Shown: one piece after another, positions 1-8,298 of the stretch
How positions within the stretch are numbered: the stretch's first letter is position 1
Layout of the letters: every line of letters begins with the position of its first letter
Origin: Loigolactobacillus zhaoyuanensis
GTDB taxonomy: Bacteria; Bacillota; Bacilli; Lactobacillales; Lactobacillaceae
Length of the DNA stretch: 47,294 nucleotides
Assembly: GCF_003946385.1 (NCBI RefSeq)
Contig: NZ_RHOE01000015.1
Span: 1-47,294 of the forward strand
Reading direction: 5' to 3'
Translations under genes and position numbers: made by a program
Notes under the pieces: generated by a model
What the model was told of the DNA's origin: nothing
Databases searched by the model: none
The model's input: only the letters and a program-made list of their open reading frames with translations

Positions 1-33
1 ATGGCTAGACATGGTACTCTGGGATTGGGTCAT
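1..33 (-). CDS. IS30-family transposase, N-terminal fragment (partial)
   Basis: Eleven codons (MTQSQSTMSSH) run from an ATG at 33 to the window edge with no stop. A purine-rich stretch (GAGAGTAGG) lies upstream on the minus strand. The Ser/Thr-rich start resembles IS30-family transposases, whose helix-turn-helix and DDE domains would lie outside the window. Too short to assign without its genomic continuation; the call rests on the peptide together with the terminal sequence next to it. Confidence 0.5.
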   Translation of the reverse strand, partial: MTQSQSTMSSH

Positions 34-144
34 GAAGGCACCTACTCTCTTATTTTCTTGGCGATTATAAGAATAGGTCTTCATGGCCTTTTTGTCTATA
101 GTTGGTCTAGTTCATTGGGTGTTGCACTTCAATTGTAAACTCGG
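1..144 (-). mobile_element. IS30-family element, left-of-window truncated end
   Basis: The first ~144 bases read on the minus strand like the 5' end of an IS30-type element: a terminal segment (the bases at 121-144 contain TTGCACTTCAATTGTAA on the plus strand), an untranslated leader, then a start codon at 33 opening a reading frame that runs off the window edge. The terminal sequence and the N-terminal peptide resemble IS30 elements common in lactobacilli; this is recognition from memory, not a search. The element abuts the 3' side of larB and may explain why the lar operon stops there. The outer boundary is approximate, and no target-site duplication can be checked because only one end is present. 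Confidence 0.6.
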
Positions 145-227
145 CTAAATATAATGTTCGCATTTTTTACTCCTATTACAGAATTAAGATTATTTATTGG
201 CCAAGTGCACTAATAAATTTTTGATGC

Positions 228-971
228 TTACAAATGATTGATCATACTAGCCGAATAAGCAGCACCAAACCCATTATCCACATTGACCACCGTGATCCCA
301 GAAGCGCAACTATTCAACATGGTCAATAATGCGGTCAGTCCTTGAAAATTAGTCCCATAGCCAATACTCGTCGGTACGGCGATCAATGGTTTATCGATCA
401 AGCCACCAACCACACTGGCTAAGGCCCCTTCCATACCGGCGATCACGATCACCACTTTGGCACCGCGGATCACATCAAGTCGGTTAAATAAACGCTGAAT
501 ACCGGCCACACCAACATCATAGATTCGTTCCACCCGGTTACCATAAGTTTCCGCCGTAACGGCGGCTTCCTCGGCAACTGGTATATCAGACGTTCCAGCC
601 GTCACCACCGCAATATAGCTATCACTTGCTGGTAGCGCCGTACCAATAACGGCACAACGGGCTTCCGGATAGTAAGTTGCCGCTGGTAATGCCGCCTGCA
701 CCGCATTAAACTTTTCTACTGACAAGCGGGTGATCAGAATCGGCTGATTTTGCTGTTGCAAGGTTTGCGCAATCCCAATGATCTGCGCTGCCGTTTTACC
801 AGCACCATAGATCACTTCGGGAAAGCCATTGCGTTGCTGCCGACCGAGATCGACTTGGGCATAACCAATATCAGCGATCGGTGACTGACTTAATTGCGCG
901 CCAGCAGCTGTTGGCGTGACTTGGCCGCTAGCGACTTGCTGCAACAATGCCTGCATCTCTGTTTGTTCCAT
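228..971 (-). CDS. larB: LarB, nickel-pincer cofactor carboxylase/hydrolase
   Basis: 247-aa protein of the PurE-related LarB family. LarB carboxylates the pyridinium ring of nicotinic acid adenine dinucleotide and hydrolyses its phosphoanhydride, the first step towards the nickel-pincer nucleotide cofactor of lactate racemase. The C-terminal half has the PurE-like fold signatures ([19 protein letters not shown], then PTSIGYG). Cys222 in LNSCASG sits where the active-site cysteine (Cys221) was described in L. plantarum LarB. The gene follows larA by one base, so the two are clearly cotranscribed. In L. plantarum larC1, larC2, larD and larE follow; here coding stops and an IS30-like end begins about 85 bp later. 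Confidence 0.93.
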   Translation of the reverse strand: MEQTEMQALLQQVASGQVTPTAAGAQLSQSPIADIGYAQVDLGRQQRNGFPEVIYGAGKTAAQIIGIAQTLQQQNQPILITRLSVEKFNAVQAALPAATYYPEARCAVIGTALPASDSYIAVVTAGTSDIPVAEEAAVTAETYGNRVERIYDVGVAGIQRLFNRLDVIRGAKVVIVIAGMEGALASVVGGLIDKPLIAVPTSIGYGTNFQGLTALLTMLNSCASGITVVNVDNGFGAAYSASMINHL

Positions 972-972
972 G

Positions 973-2247
973 TTATTGCACGATCACGCCGAGGCCATCA
1001 GGGATGACCACAACTTTAGCCGCTTGACCTTCGCGTTTGTAGGCACTAGCTAAGGCCGCATCCAACGAAGTGGCAAGTTCCATATGCATATCGGTGATCA
1101 ATTGTGGGTCAACTAAGTCAGAAACAAAAATCACGTGATGATGCACTAAAATTCGGGCAAAAATCTGTGCGGTCCATTGATCGGGAATTGTTTTTAACCG
1201 TGGCGTGTTGATGGCCTGCTCCAAAAAGTCTTTCGGATCAGCAACATCAGCTAAATTATGATAAAAGCCTTCGCCACCATGACCGTCACGAGAACCAGCG
1301 ACCATAATGATCGTGCCGCCCTCTTTGTTTGTTGCTTCAGCAGCTGTCATTCCTTTGACCGCCTGATAAATATTTTGATCTAACGGAAAGCCACCATTAG
1401 TCGAAATCGCGATATCGCAAGGAATTTTTTTAACGCTGGATAACTTTTTAACAAAATCGCAGCCAACTTTATGGGCAGCTTCCATGTCGCCAGCAAAGGA
1501 GCCAATAATTTTTTTATCTTCGTCCAAAACTACATTGATGATAAAAGCTAAATTAGCAGTCCGGGCAGCGTACACCATGTCTTTATGGATCGGATTGTGC
1601 ATTAAATTACCCGTCCGCGCTTTATTTGAATTAATAAATTCGCCAGAATGGTTGGCCATGATTGTTTTATATGACGCAACCCCTGGTAAAACTGACTTAC
1701 GACCGCCAGAAAAACCAGCAAAGAAATGTGATTCGATGAAGCCTTCAGAAATCAATAAATCAGCTTCAGCAGCGACTTTATTGATCAGACAATCGCCACC
1801 AGATGGGAGTTGACCTATTTTGACCACTGAACTGTCATCAGTGGAAATGTGCATAACGATTTCTTCGTTGGCCACAATATCCGCACCGTATTTGTTAACT
1901 AATTCTTCATGCGTTGATGGTCGATGGAAACCAGTGGCCACCAAAATGCGGATCTGTGCGTCTGGCGCAACGCTGCGCAACCGGCGTAACAGGATCGGCG
2001 TAATGATATGTGAGGGCACTGGCCGCGTGTGATCCGAACTAATGATAACAATATTTTTCTTACCCTGAGCTAGTTCTTCCAGGCTCGCCGAACCAATTGG
2101 GTGGTCTAACGACTTTTCGACGGTCTCCTTTTCGGTAAAGTCGTTATGATATGTTGCCGCCTCTGAAACTAATTTACCAGCAAAATTTTCCGCAGCAATG
2201 TTGGCGGTAATTGTTTTTTTATCATATGGTAAGTCAATAGCTACCAT
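973..2247 (-). CDS. larA: LarA, nickel-dependent lactate racemase
   Basis: Interconverts L- and D-lactate in the cytoplasm using the covalently bound nickel-pincer cofactor. Numbered from the ATG at 2247 (424 aa), the catalytic set falls exactly at the published positions: His108 (GFHRP), His174 (ESHFFAG), Lys184 (GGRKS, cofactor attachment) and His200 (MANHSGE). That agreement is why I chose this start; ATG 2256 (SD immediately upstream) and an upstream extension to 2286 are also open. An AGAGG sits 9 nt before ATG 2247. First gene of larAB, transcribed divergently from larR, which is known to activate this operon in L. plantarum. The protein needs LarB, LarC and LarE for cofactor; only larB is in view. 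Confidence 0.96.
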   Translation of the reverse strand: MVAIDLPYDKKTITANIAAENFAGKLVSEAATYHNDFTEKETVEKSLDHPIGSASLEELAQGKKNIVIISSDHTRPVPSHIITPILLRRLRSVAPDAQIRILVATGFHRPSTHEELVNKYGADIVANEEIVMHISTDDSSVVKIGQLPSGGDCLINKVAAEADLLISEGFIESHFFAGFSGGRKSVLPGVASYKTIMANHSGEFINSNKARTGNLMHNPIHKDMVYAARTANLAFIINVVLDEDKKIIGSFAGDMEAAHKVGCDFVKKLSSVKKIPCDIAISTNGGFPLDQNIYQAVKGMTAAEATNKEGGTIIMVAGSRDGHGGEGFYHNLADVADPKDFLEQAINTPRLKTIPDQWTAQIFARILVHHHVIFVSDLVDPQLITDMHMELATSLDAALASAYKREGQAAKVVVIPDGLGVIVQ

Positions 2248-2328
2248 TGATGACATCCTCTTCCTCTTATGTGTTTTTATACGCACTCTCAGTTATACGC
2301 ATCTTTTTTCGGCTTGTCTGCTACGTTT

Positions 2329-2370
2329 AGCATTTTCAAAGTGGGTTAACAAATGTATACTTTAAATGCT
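2329..2370. promoter_or_regulatory. Inverted repeat in larA-larR intergenic region
   Basis: AGCATTT-TC-AAAGT is matched on the other side by ACTTT-AAATGCT, giving an imperfect 12-bp inverted repeat around a 16-nt centre that contains GTTAAC and GTATAC. It lies in the divergent larA/larR spacer (2248-2522). LarR of L. plantarum is known to bind palindromic Lar boxes in the equivalent spacer; whether this repeat is such a box is inference, since I did not compare it with the published consensus. Confidence 0.4.
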
Positions 2371-2522
2371 GACGCTAATTTTTGCCAAAAGACTATGATA
2401 CGTTAAGTAATTGTAATTTTGAGGCGACCATAGCTTAACTTGCATGAAAGCGCGTTCCATTTCTACCTATATAAAGGCCGATTCGACGCTCTCAAAACTT
2501 ACATGAAAGAAATGAAGACGAT

Positions 2523-3188
2523 ATGGTATTGACCGATATTGAATATTTAATTAGTTATCTTGAAGCCCAACACGTTCCGGAGATTCACAAAAAGCGACAT
2601 ACGTATCTCACTTATCACGGGCTTTCTGAGCATTACACCTACATTTTGAAACAAGGGATCATCAAAAACAGTATTATTTTACAGGACGGTCGTGAATTCA
2701 ACTTATCCTATATTGCCAAGCCTGATGTCATTTCTTTATTGCGCGACGAAGTTTCTAAATTCACATCACAACCGTTTAATGTTCGTGTCGAATCAGATGA
2801 AGCCACTTTCTACCAAATTGATCGCGTCACGTTTTGGAAATACGTTAATGCTAATCCTGAATTACAAAATTACATTAAAAATTATTACCGCAAAAAGTTG
2901 TCAGAAAATATTTTTCGATTACAACGTATGGTGATGAACGGAAAAAAAGGCGCATTGTGCGCTTTTATTTACAGCTTGATCGATTTATTTGGTCGCCAAA
3001 TTTCCGAAGGTATTTTGATCGATTTTAGCGTTACTAATGATGATATTGCTGGTTTCTGCGGTATCAGTTCACGTAGTAGCGTTAATCGGATGCTGAACGA
3101 GTTGAAACAAGATGGCGCTCTGACCACGAAAAATCGTAAATTCATCATCACCGATATCAGTTATTTGATCGATCATATTGCCAATTAA
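2523..3188 (+). CDS. larR: LarR, Crp/Fnr-family activator of lactate racemization
   Basis: 221-aa Crp/Fnr-type regulator: an N-terminal cyclic-nucleotide-like effector domain (about residues 15-120), a long dimerisation helix (about 120-150) and a C-terminal winged helix with recognition segment DIAGFCGISSRSSVNRML near residues 180-200. Position between larAB and the nickel transporter, divergent from larA, identifies it as LarR, which in L. plantarum activates lar transcription in response to L-lactate. It is followed after 23 bp by larMN, so regulator and nickel importer probably share a transcript, as in L. plantarum. No Fe-S cysteine cluster of the Fnr type is seen. Weakly AT-rich upstream sequence holds the divergent promoters, which I could not place with confidence. 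Confidence 0.9.
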   Translation: MVLTDIEYLISYLEAQHVPEIHKKRHTYLTYHGLSEHYTYILKQGIIKNSIILQDGREFNLSYIAKPDVISLLRDEVSKFTSQPFNVRVESDEATFYQIDRVTFWKYVNANPELQNYIKNYYRKKLSENIFRLQRMVMNGKKGALCAFIYSLIDLFGRQISEGILIDFSVTNDDIAGFCGISSRSSVNRMLNELKQDGALTTKNRKFIITDISYLIDHIAN

Positions 3189-3211
3189 AACAGTGTTAAG
3201 GAGCGAGTTAC

Positions 3212-4171
3212 TTGCATATTCCAGATAATTATTTAAGTCCTGCCACTTGCGGCGTGATGCTCACGGCGATGGCGCCGATTTGGACTGTATCAGTCCTTAA
3301 AGTGAAAGCCCAGATCAAAGAAAAAAAAGAGACCGTGCCGTTGATCGGTGTTGCCGCTGCGCTAGCTTTTTTGATCATGATGTTTAATCTGCCGATTCCT
3401 GGTGGCACCACTGCCCATGCGGTGGGTGGCACTTTACTGGCGGTACTGTTAGGTCCGTGGGCAGCTTGTTTGGCTTTGTCGCTCACCCTATTACTGCAGG
3501 CGTTGCTATTTGGCGACGGCGGTATACTGACGTTCGGCGCCAATGCATTCAATATGGCGGTGATCATGCCCTTTGTTGGCTATGCCTGCTATCAAATCGG
3601 CCGCCGGTTGCATCATGAAAAAATCGGCTTAGCTATCGGCGCCTACGTGGGAATTAATTTGGCGGCGTTAACTGCCAGTATCGAGCTAGGCTTACAGCCA
3701 TTATTAGCACATAGCAGTAATGGTACGCCGCTTTACTGTCCTTATGGGCTTAACATTACGATTCCCGCCATGTTGCTGGCTCATTTATTAGTTGCTGGTT
3801 GGGTGGAAGCGTTGTTCAGCGTTTTAGTTTATCAATTTATCAAAAAAGCGGCGCCAGATACGTTGTATCGAGCGCCGGCCACTGCAAAATCATTTAAAGC
3901 TTTTTACGGCTTATTAATTGGCTTGATCGTTCTTTCACCGCTGGGCTTACTGGCTTCTGGCACAGCCTGGGGTGAATGGAGTAATCAAGAATTGACGCAC
4001 CGTTTACATACTGCGGCACCAGTCGGCATGACCCATGGTGTTCATTTCAATGCTTTATTCAGTGACTACGCGATCCACGGCTTAAATTTACCGTTGGGCT
4101 ATATCTTATCCGCCTTAACTGCAGTTCTGATTTTTGCCGTCTTAATGCGAGTGTTGCAGCATGAGCACTAA
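3212..4171 (+). CDS. larM: LarMN, nickel ECF transporter substrate-specific subunit (CbiM-CbiN fusion)
   Basis: 319-aa membrane protein joining a CbiM/NikM-like S-component (about residues 1-215) with a CbiN/NikN-like module (about 225-319, soluble loop rich in His around LTHRLHTAAPVGMTHGVH, then a final membrane helix). The start is TTG at 3212 with AAGGAG eight bases upstream; this start is decisive because the Met1-His2-Ile N terminus (MHIPDNYLSP) is the family's metal-binding motif. It imports Ni2+ for LarA. The gene follows larR and overlaps larQ by 11 bp. The fused arrangement matches lar(MN)QO of L. plantarum. Confidence 0.9.
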   Translation: MHIPDNYLSPATCGVMLTAMAPIWTVSVLKVKAQIKEKKETVPLIGVAAALAFLIMMFNLPIPGGTTAHAVGGTLLAVLLGPWAACLALSLTLLLQALLFGDGGILTFGANAFNMAVIMPFVGYACYQIGRRLHHEKIGLAIGAYVGINLAALTASIELGLQPLLAHSSNGTPLYCPYGLNITIPAMLLAHLLVAGWVEALFSVLVYQFIKKAAPDTLYRAPATAKSFKAFYGLLIGLIVLSPLGLLASGTAWGEWSNQELTHRLHTAAPVGMTHGVHFNALFSDYAIHGLNLPLGYILSALTAVLIFAVLMRVLQHEH

Positions 4172-4964
4172 GTTACCCAGCTGGTTGACCACCAACACGC
4201 CACTACCAACTGCCAGTAGTCGGCATCATTTTTTAGAGCAAAACAGTCACCGGTTAGAAGGTCTATTGGCGCGCTTTAGTCAAGCTGCCGAACAAGCACA
4301 ACCAGCGTTAAAACATTACCTACCGCCACAAATCAAGTTATTAACCACCTTCGGCAGTGTTTTATTGCTATCGCTTAATCAGAATTTACTATTGTTGTGG
4401 CTAATTTTATTAGTTGATCTAGGCTTATTACTGACGCTGCCGCAGTTTTATTTGCGCCGCGTTTTACGCCAAACGCTGACCACCGCTGCGATGGCTTTAT
4501 TACTGATTCTACCTAGCTTGTTATTAAATGCTAACGTCTGGCTATTCGCCAGTAAAACAGCGTTGATCCTGCTTAACCTCAATTACTACCGTACTACAAC
4601 AACCTTTAGTCAAGTGATCCAGGCGCTACAGCAACTACACTGCCCCAATGGCTTGATTTTTGTGGTCGATATTACGCTGACTTATTTGAAAATGCTAGGC
4701 GAATTTTTGCTGGGCTTTTTGCAGGCGGTCACGCTGCGGACAGTTGGTCAAACTAAGCATCCCTACCGCACGATCGGCTTGCTTTTTGGCACGTTATACT
4801 TAAAAACTCGTGACTACGCTTTAGCACTGTATGCCGCCATGGAAGCGCGTGGTTTTATCGGTGAATACCCTAGAGTTCCCCGCACCCGCAAGCCGTGGCG
4901 CGATAATTTGTATATAATTCTTGATTTGGCTATTTTCGGCCTATTATTTCTATTTGGGAGGTGA
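4161..4964 (+). CDS. larQ: LarQ, ECF nickel transporter transmembrane (T) component
   Basis: 267-aa CbiQ-type energy-coupling protein. Hydrophobic segments cluster around residues 65-140; the C-terminal part carries the coupling motif AMEARGFIGEYPR, typical of the A-R-G motif through which T components contact their ATPase. It overlaps the end of larMN by 11 bp and the start of larO by 4 bp, so the three are translationally coupled. The first ~60 residues are hydrophilic, which is common for this group. Role: links the LarMN substrate subunit to the LarO ATPase for Ni2+ uptake. Confidence 0.88.
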   Translation: MSTKLPSWLTTNTPLPTASSRHHFLEQNSHRLEGLLARFSQAAEQAQPALKHYLPPQIKLLTTFGSVLLLSLNQNLLLLWLILLVDLGLLLTLPQFYLRRVLRQTLTTAAMALLLILPSLLLNANVWLFASKTALILLNLNYYRTTTTFSQVIQALQQLHCPNGLIFVVDITLTYLKMLGEFLLGFLQAVTLRTVGQTKHPYRTIGLLFGTLYLKTRDYALALYAAMEARGFIGEYPRVPRTRKPWRDNLYIILDLAIFGLLFLFGR

Positions 4965-5695
4965 GCGTCACGTTAAAATTAAAACAGCTTAGCTACGACT
5001 ACCCTAATGGTACTGGATTAGCGAACATTAATTTAGAAATTACCGCTGGCGAATTTGTTTGCTTCATGGGGCCAAATGGTTCCGGAAAATCAACGTTGTT
5101 TAATATTTTAAGTGGCTTGAAGGTCGCCACCAGCGGGGCTTATTATTTCCAGCAAACACAGATCGACGCCTCCTATCTAAAAAAACCACAGCAACGGCAA
5201 CGATTTCATCAGCAAATTGGTTTCGTTTTTCAAAATAGCGATGTGCAACTCTTTAATTTAACCGTTGCCGATGAAGTGGCCTTTGGCTTACGTCAACTGC
5301 CATTAAGCCCAGCTGAAATCACCCAGCGGGTCAACGATTGCCTAGAACTAACTGGCTGTAGCCAATTACGCGATCGCGTACCCTATCACTTATCCGGCGG
5401 TGAAAAAAAGCGGGTCGCCCTCGCCAGTGTGCTGGCGTTAAATCCCAGCGTACTGATCCTTGATGAACCGCTAAATGGCCTGACCCCCGCTGCACAGCAA
5501 GAAATACGCCATTTGCTGACTCAACTGCAGCAAGCTGGCAAAACAATTTTGATTGCTAGCCATGACTACGTGCAGATCAAAGCCACCGCACAGCGCTTTA
5601 TTGTTTTCAATGAAGCACACCAAATTGCCTATGACGTTGATCAAGCAACACTCGCCGCTAAACCAGAGCTAGAGGCCGAATTAGCTTTACTGTAA
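4961..5695 (+). CDS. larO: LarO, ECF nickel transporter ATPase
   Basis: 244-aa CbiO-type ABC ATPase. Walker A GPNGSGKS at residues 37-44, Q-loop in GFVFQNSDVQ, signature LSGGEKKR, Walker B VLILDEP and switch His in ASHDY are all intact. It starts at GTG 4961, overlapping the larQ stop; the GGGAGG immediately before the start is unusually close, but no better start is in frame. A single ATPase suggests a homodimer, as for CbiO/NikO. It is the last gene of larR-MN-Q-O and is followed at once by a strong terminator. Confidence 0.9.
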   Translation: MSVTLKLKQLSYDYPNGTGLANINLEITAGEFVCFMGPNGSGKSTLFNILSGLKVATSGAYYFQQTQIDASYLKKPQQRQRFHQQIGFVFQNSDVQLFNLTVADEVAFGLRQLPLSPAEITQRVNDCLELTGCSQLRDRVPYHLSGGEKKRVALASVLALNPSVLILDEPLNGLTPAAQQEIRHLLTQLQQAGKTILIASHDYVQIKATAQRFIVFNEAHQIAYDVDQATLAAKPELEAELALL

Positions 5696-5737
5696 AACAA
5701 ACGTCATTAAAGCAAAATCGCTTAATGACGTTTGTTT
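5696..5737 (+). terminator. Terminator after larO
   Basis: AACAAACGTCATTAA pairs with TTAATGACGTTTGTT around a short loop, beginning right after the larO stop and followed by a T-containing tract. Strong near-perfect hairpin; it may act in both directions. Confidence 0.85.
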
Positions 5738-5812
5738 ACGTATAATCTATTTGTTATTTCGCTATTTTATTATACGATTTTAATAATTATCATTTAATTG
5801 GGGGTGGCAAAT

Positions 5813-6514
5813 ATGATTTTATTAGGGTCTTTGGTCAATAGCTTAGCAATCATTGGTGGTAGTCTACTCGGAACAGTATTACGAAATATTAGTGAACAAA
5901 CTAAGGATACCGTGACTAAAGGCATCGGTATTGGTGTGGTTGCCCTTGGCTTACAAATGGCAGTAAAAACAAACGCCTTTACTTTGATCATCATTAGTCT
6001 CTGCCTAGGCGCCATGCTTGGTGAAGCGCTAAAAATTGAGGAACGAATGAATCATTTAGGACTTTTTTTGCAGAAACACTTTGCTAAAAATAACGGTAAT
6101 TTTGCTGAAGGTTTTGTTACCAGTACATTGATTTTTGTCATTGGCTCAATGGGGATCATCGGTGCGATTCAAAGTGGCGTGTCTGGCGATAATCAAACGC
6201 TGTACACCAAAGCTGTCATGGACGGCTTTATGGCGATCATGCTAACCGCTTCGCTGGGGCTCGGCGTTCTATTCTCCAGCTTACCGGTTTTTATTTACCA
6301 AGGCTTGATCACCCTAGTTGCCAGTGTGCTGATCAGCTATGTCCCACACACGCTGATCACAATTTTAATGGCCGGCATCAGCCAGATCGGCGGCTTGTTG
6401 ATCATCGCAATTGGCTTGAATGTTATGCGCCTAACCAAGATCCGCGTATCTAATTTTCTACCTAGTTTAGTGCTCATGGTTATTTTTCAGTCGCTTCAAT
6501 ATTTTTATTTCTAA
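5813..6514 (+). CDS. DUF554-family integral membrane protein
   Basis: 233-aa polytopic membrane protein of the DUF554 (YdfK/YqgA-like) family, about six or seven hydrophobic segments, with the family's opening motif (LGSLVNSLAIIGGSLLG) and the GSMGIIGAIQSG stretch near residue 110. Start at ATG 5813, with GGGGGTGG six bases upstream; an in-frame TTG at 5798 would precede the ribosome site and is rejected. Monocistronic between two hairpins. No function is established for the family; a transport role is only a guess. Confidence 0.85.
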   Translation: MILLGSLVNSLAIIGGSLLGTVLRNISEQTKDTVTKGIGIGVVALGLQMAVKTNAFTLIIISLCLGAMLGEALKIEERMNHLGLFLQKHFAKNNGNFAEGFVTSTLIFVIGSMGIIGAIQSGVSGDNQTLYTKAVMDGFMAIMLTASLGLGVLFSSLPVFIYQGLITLVASVLISYVPHTLITILMAGISQIGGLLIIAIGLNVMRLTKIRVSNFLPSLVLMVIFQSLQYFYF

Positions 6515-6515
6515 C

Positions 6516-6694
6516 TGTGCATAACACTGACCACCAACGATTTATTTAACTAAGTTTTCCACCTTAAACTCAACTTATCAACATTACTGCCGACTTATCC
6601 ACCAATAAAAGTGACCACTATCCGTAAACGACAAAAAAAGCAAAGTTATTAACACTAAGTGTGCGTAACTTTGCTTTTTTAATTGTTATCCACA
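6516..6694. other. Cluster of DnaA-box-like nonamers
   Basis: The spacer between two convergent genes contains two perfect matches to TTATNCACA, one in each orientation (6516-6524 minus; 6686-6694 plus), and near matches TTTTCCACC (6555), TTATCAACA (6575), TTATCCACC (6595) and TTATTAACA (6646). Three of the near matches start exactly 20 bp apart, about two helical turns. No dnaA, dnaN or oriC genes are nearby, so if bound by DnaA it would be an extra-origin cluster. Function is inference. Confidence 0.45.
6634..6680. terminator. Bidirectional terminator between convergent genes
   Basis: AAAAAAGCAAAGTTA pairs with TAACTTTGCTTTTTT, with an inner ACACT/AGTGT pairing. The A-run on one side and T-run on the other fit termination of both the DUF554 gene (plus) and the CPBP gene (minus). 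Confidence 0.85.
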
Positions 6695-6697
6695 AGT

Positions 6698-8149
6698 TTA
6701 ACCTTGCAGTAAGGTCACCACCAAAACCAAGACAGCGCCTAAAAACTGAATAAAATCAAACAAAAAGTGGGTCATAATATTTTGCCAAATATTATGCGAC
6801 CAATAATAAATCAGCGCGTACCACGCACCCACCGCCATGTACGGCACCATTGCAATAATATTACCGTCAAAATTATTCCAGTGCACTAAACCAAACAAAA
6901 CTGCAGAGAGAATAAACATTAGCCAAGTCAAGATTCCGCGTTGCTTCCATTGATAAAAAAGCGCATGCCGAAAAATAATTTCTTCGGTAAACGGTGCCAG
7001 CAATACGGTCAAGCTAGCTGCAAAACTAACCAATGCGGGTTGAATACTGAGCACATCTGGCCCGCTACCAACCGCTAATGGCTTCAACACCAAACGTACA
7101 GCCGCTAAAATAGCGTACGACACGAAGACACCGCCAATTGCCCATAGGCTGTTGCGCAACCAATGTCGTTTAAATCGTGGCCAGTCGGCTTTCAAAACCG
7201 AGCCATACAACCAAAGCGCACCGCAAAAACCGAGCAAGAACACGAGATCCATAATGATCACCCGCCCGAGCTGACCATGGACTAATTTGATTGCTAGCGG
7301 AACGATCAATAATTCTAACGGCGGAATTAAGCAAACTAACACCGTTTTCCAGGGATCGATCCACAGCCGTCGATTCGAATAATGTGGGCCAAACGATGGC
7401 TGATGCTCAGTCACGTGTCGCAATCCCGGCTGCAAACGATTTTTTCTTAACAGATAAACACCTAGTAGCACAAAAAATACGGCGTAAACGCTACTGGTTA
7501 CTAAGCTTGTTCCAGCCGTATTGCTTAACGTGCCAAAAGCCAACTGATCAAAGCTATCGATCAGTGTGTGACCAATGATCGGTAGCCATAGATTCTTCGT
7601 GATCAAATAAATCACCGCAAAGAAGAAGCCGATGCCACAAGCGGCTAGTACCTGCGCCACAGTATTGATCAGGTCACCGTCACTTAGATTAGCGATATGC
7701 ACAACGGCAAAGGTCAGCGCACTTAAGGTAGCAGTCAGTCCTGCACCCAAACGAAACTCCGTCGCTAAATAATTGACCAACAAACCGCGGAACACATACT
7801 CCTCCACCACTCCGATTGCTAGTCCAAGGCCCAGCGCCCATAAAATATGCGCCCAATCAAACGTGAAATGCGGCTTTAAGGTCGCGTCACCTAGCAAAAC
7901 AACAATAACTGGTAAAACGAGATACCAACGTCTAAAACTAAACCGCCAACTAACCCGTTGCCGTAAATAAAAGTGATTCAGCCCTAACCAGAATAATAAA
8001 ACAATGACTTCAGTAACGATTTGTTGCGCCGGGACCAATGAAACAGAAAATAAATTAAAAGTTAAATTAGTGATCACACCAGCAATCGTCAATATAAAAA
8101 GTGCTAGAAACACGGTACAACCAATAAATAATGGCACGTTTCGTTTCAA
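6698..8149 (-). CDS. Tandem-domain CPBP-family intramembrane protease
   Basis: 483-aa membrane protein carrying two complete CPBP (Abi/CaaX-like) protease domains. Domain 1: Glu116-Glu117 with Arg121 (EEYVFR), His151 (FAVVH), His194 and Asp198 (HTLID). Domain 2: Glu389-Glu390 with Arg394 (EEIIFR), His423 (FGLVH), His461 and Asp465 (HFLFD). Most family members have one such domain in 200-300 residues, so this is a double-length fusion with both active sites intact. Start is TTG 8149 with GGGGTGAT upstream. In lactobacilli CPBP proteins often accompany bacteriocin immunity or peptide processing, but no bacteriocin gene is visible here. Monocistronic. Confidence 0.88.
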   Translation of the reverse strand: MKRNVPLFIGCTVFLALFILTIAGVITNLTFNLFSVSLVPAQQIVTEVIVLLFWLGLNHFYLRQRVSWRFSFRRWYLVLPVIVVLLGDATLKPHFTFDWAHILWALGLGLAIGVVEEYVFRGLLVNYLATEFRLGAGLTATLSALTFAVVHIANLSDGDLINTVAQVLAACGIGFFFAVIYLITKNLWLPIIGHTLIDSFDQLAFGTLSNTAGTSLVTSSVYAVFFVLLGVYLLRKNRLQPGLRHVTEHQPSFGPHYSNRRLWIDPWKTVLVCLIPPLELLIVPLAIKLVHGQLGRVIIMDLVFLLGFCGALWLYGSVLKADWPRFKRHWLRNSLWAIGGVFVSYAILAAVRLVLKPLAVGSGPDVLSIQPALVSFAASLTVLLAPFTEEIIFRHALFYQWKQRGILTWLMFILSAVLFGLVHWNNFDGNIIAMVPYMAVGAWYALIYYWSHNIWQNIMTHFLFDFIQFLGAVLVLVVTLLQG

Positions 8150-8176
8150 TTAAATCACCCCACTAAAATTTGCCAA

Positions 8177-8193
8177 TGCGAAAGCGTTCACAC
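8177..8193. promoter_or_regulatory. cre-like sequence upstream of the CPBP gene
   Basis: GCGAAAGCGTTCACA resembles a CcpA operator core (AAGCG flanked by a half-site ending CA) but departs from the consensus at two or three positions. It lies just upstream of the CPBP start. Weak candidate. Confidence 0.2.
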
Positions 8194-8298
8194 TGAACTA
8201 TAGCAGAACAATTTTATCTTGCCAAATCTGAATAACCTAAATTTGCCTACTGATATTCGAGATTGATAATTTTAGCGACTTCTTTGAAGTTTTCCGCT

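Noticed and set aside
2248-2286. N-terminal extension of LarA (frame open to 2286)
   Set aside because: Catalytic residues match published LarA numbering only from ATG 2247, and ribosome-site sequence lies between 2257 and 2270.
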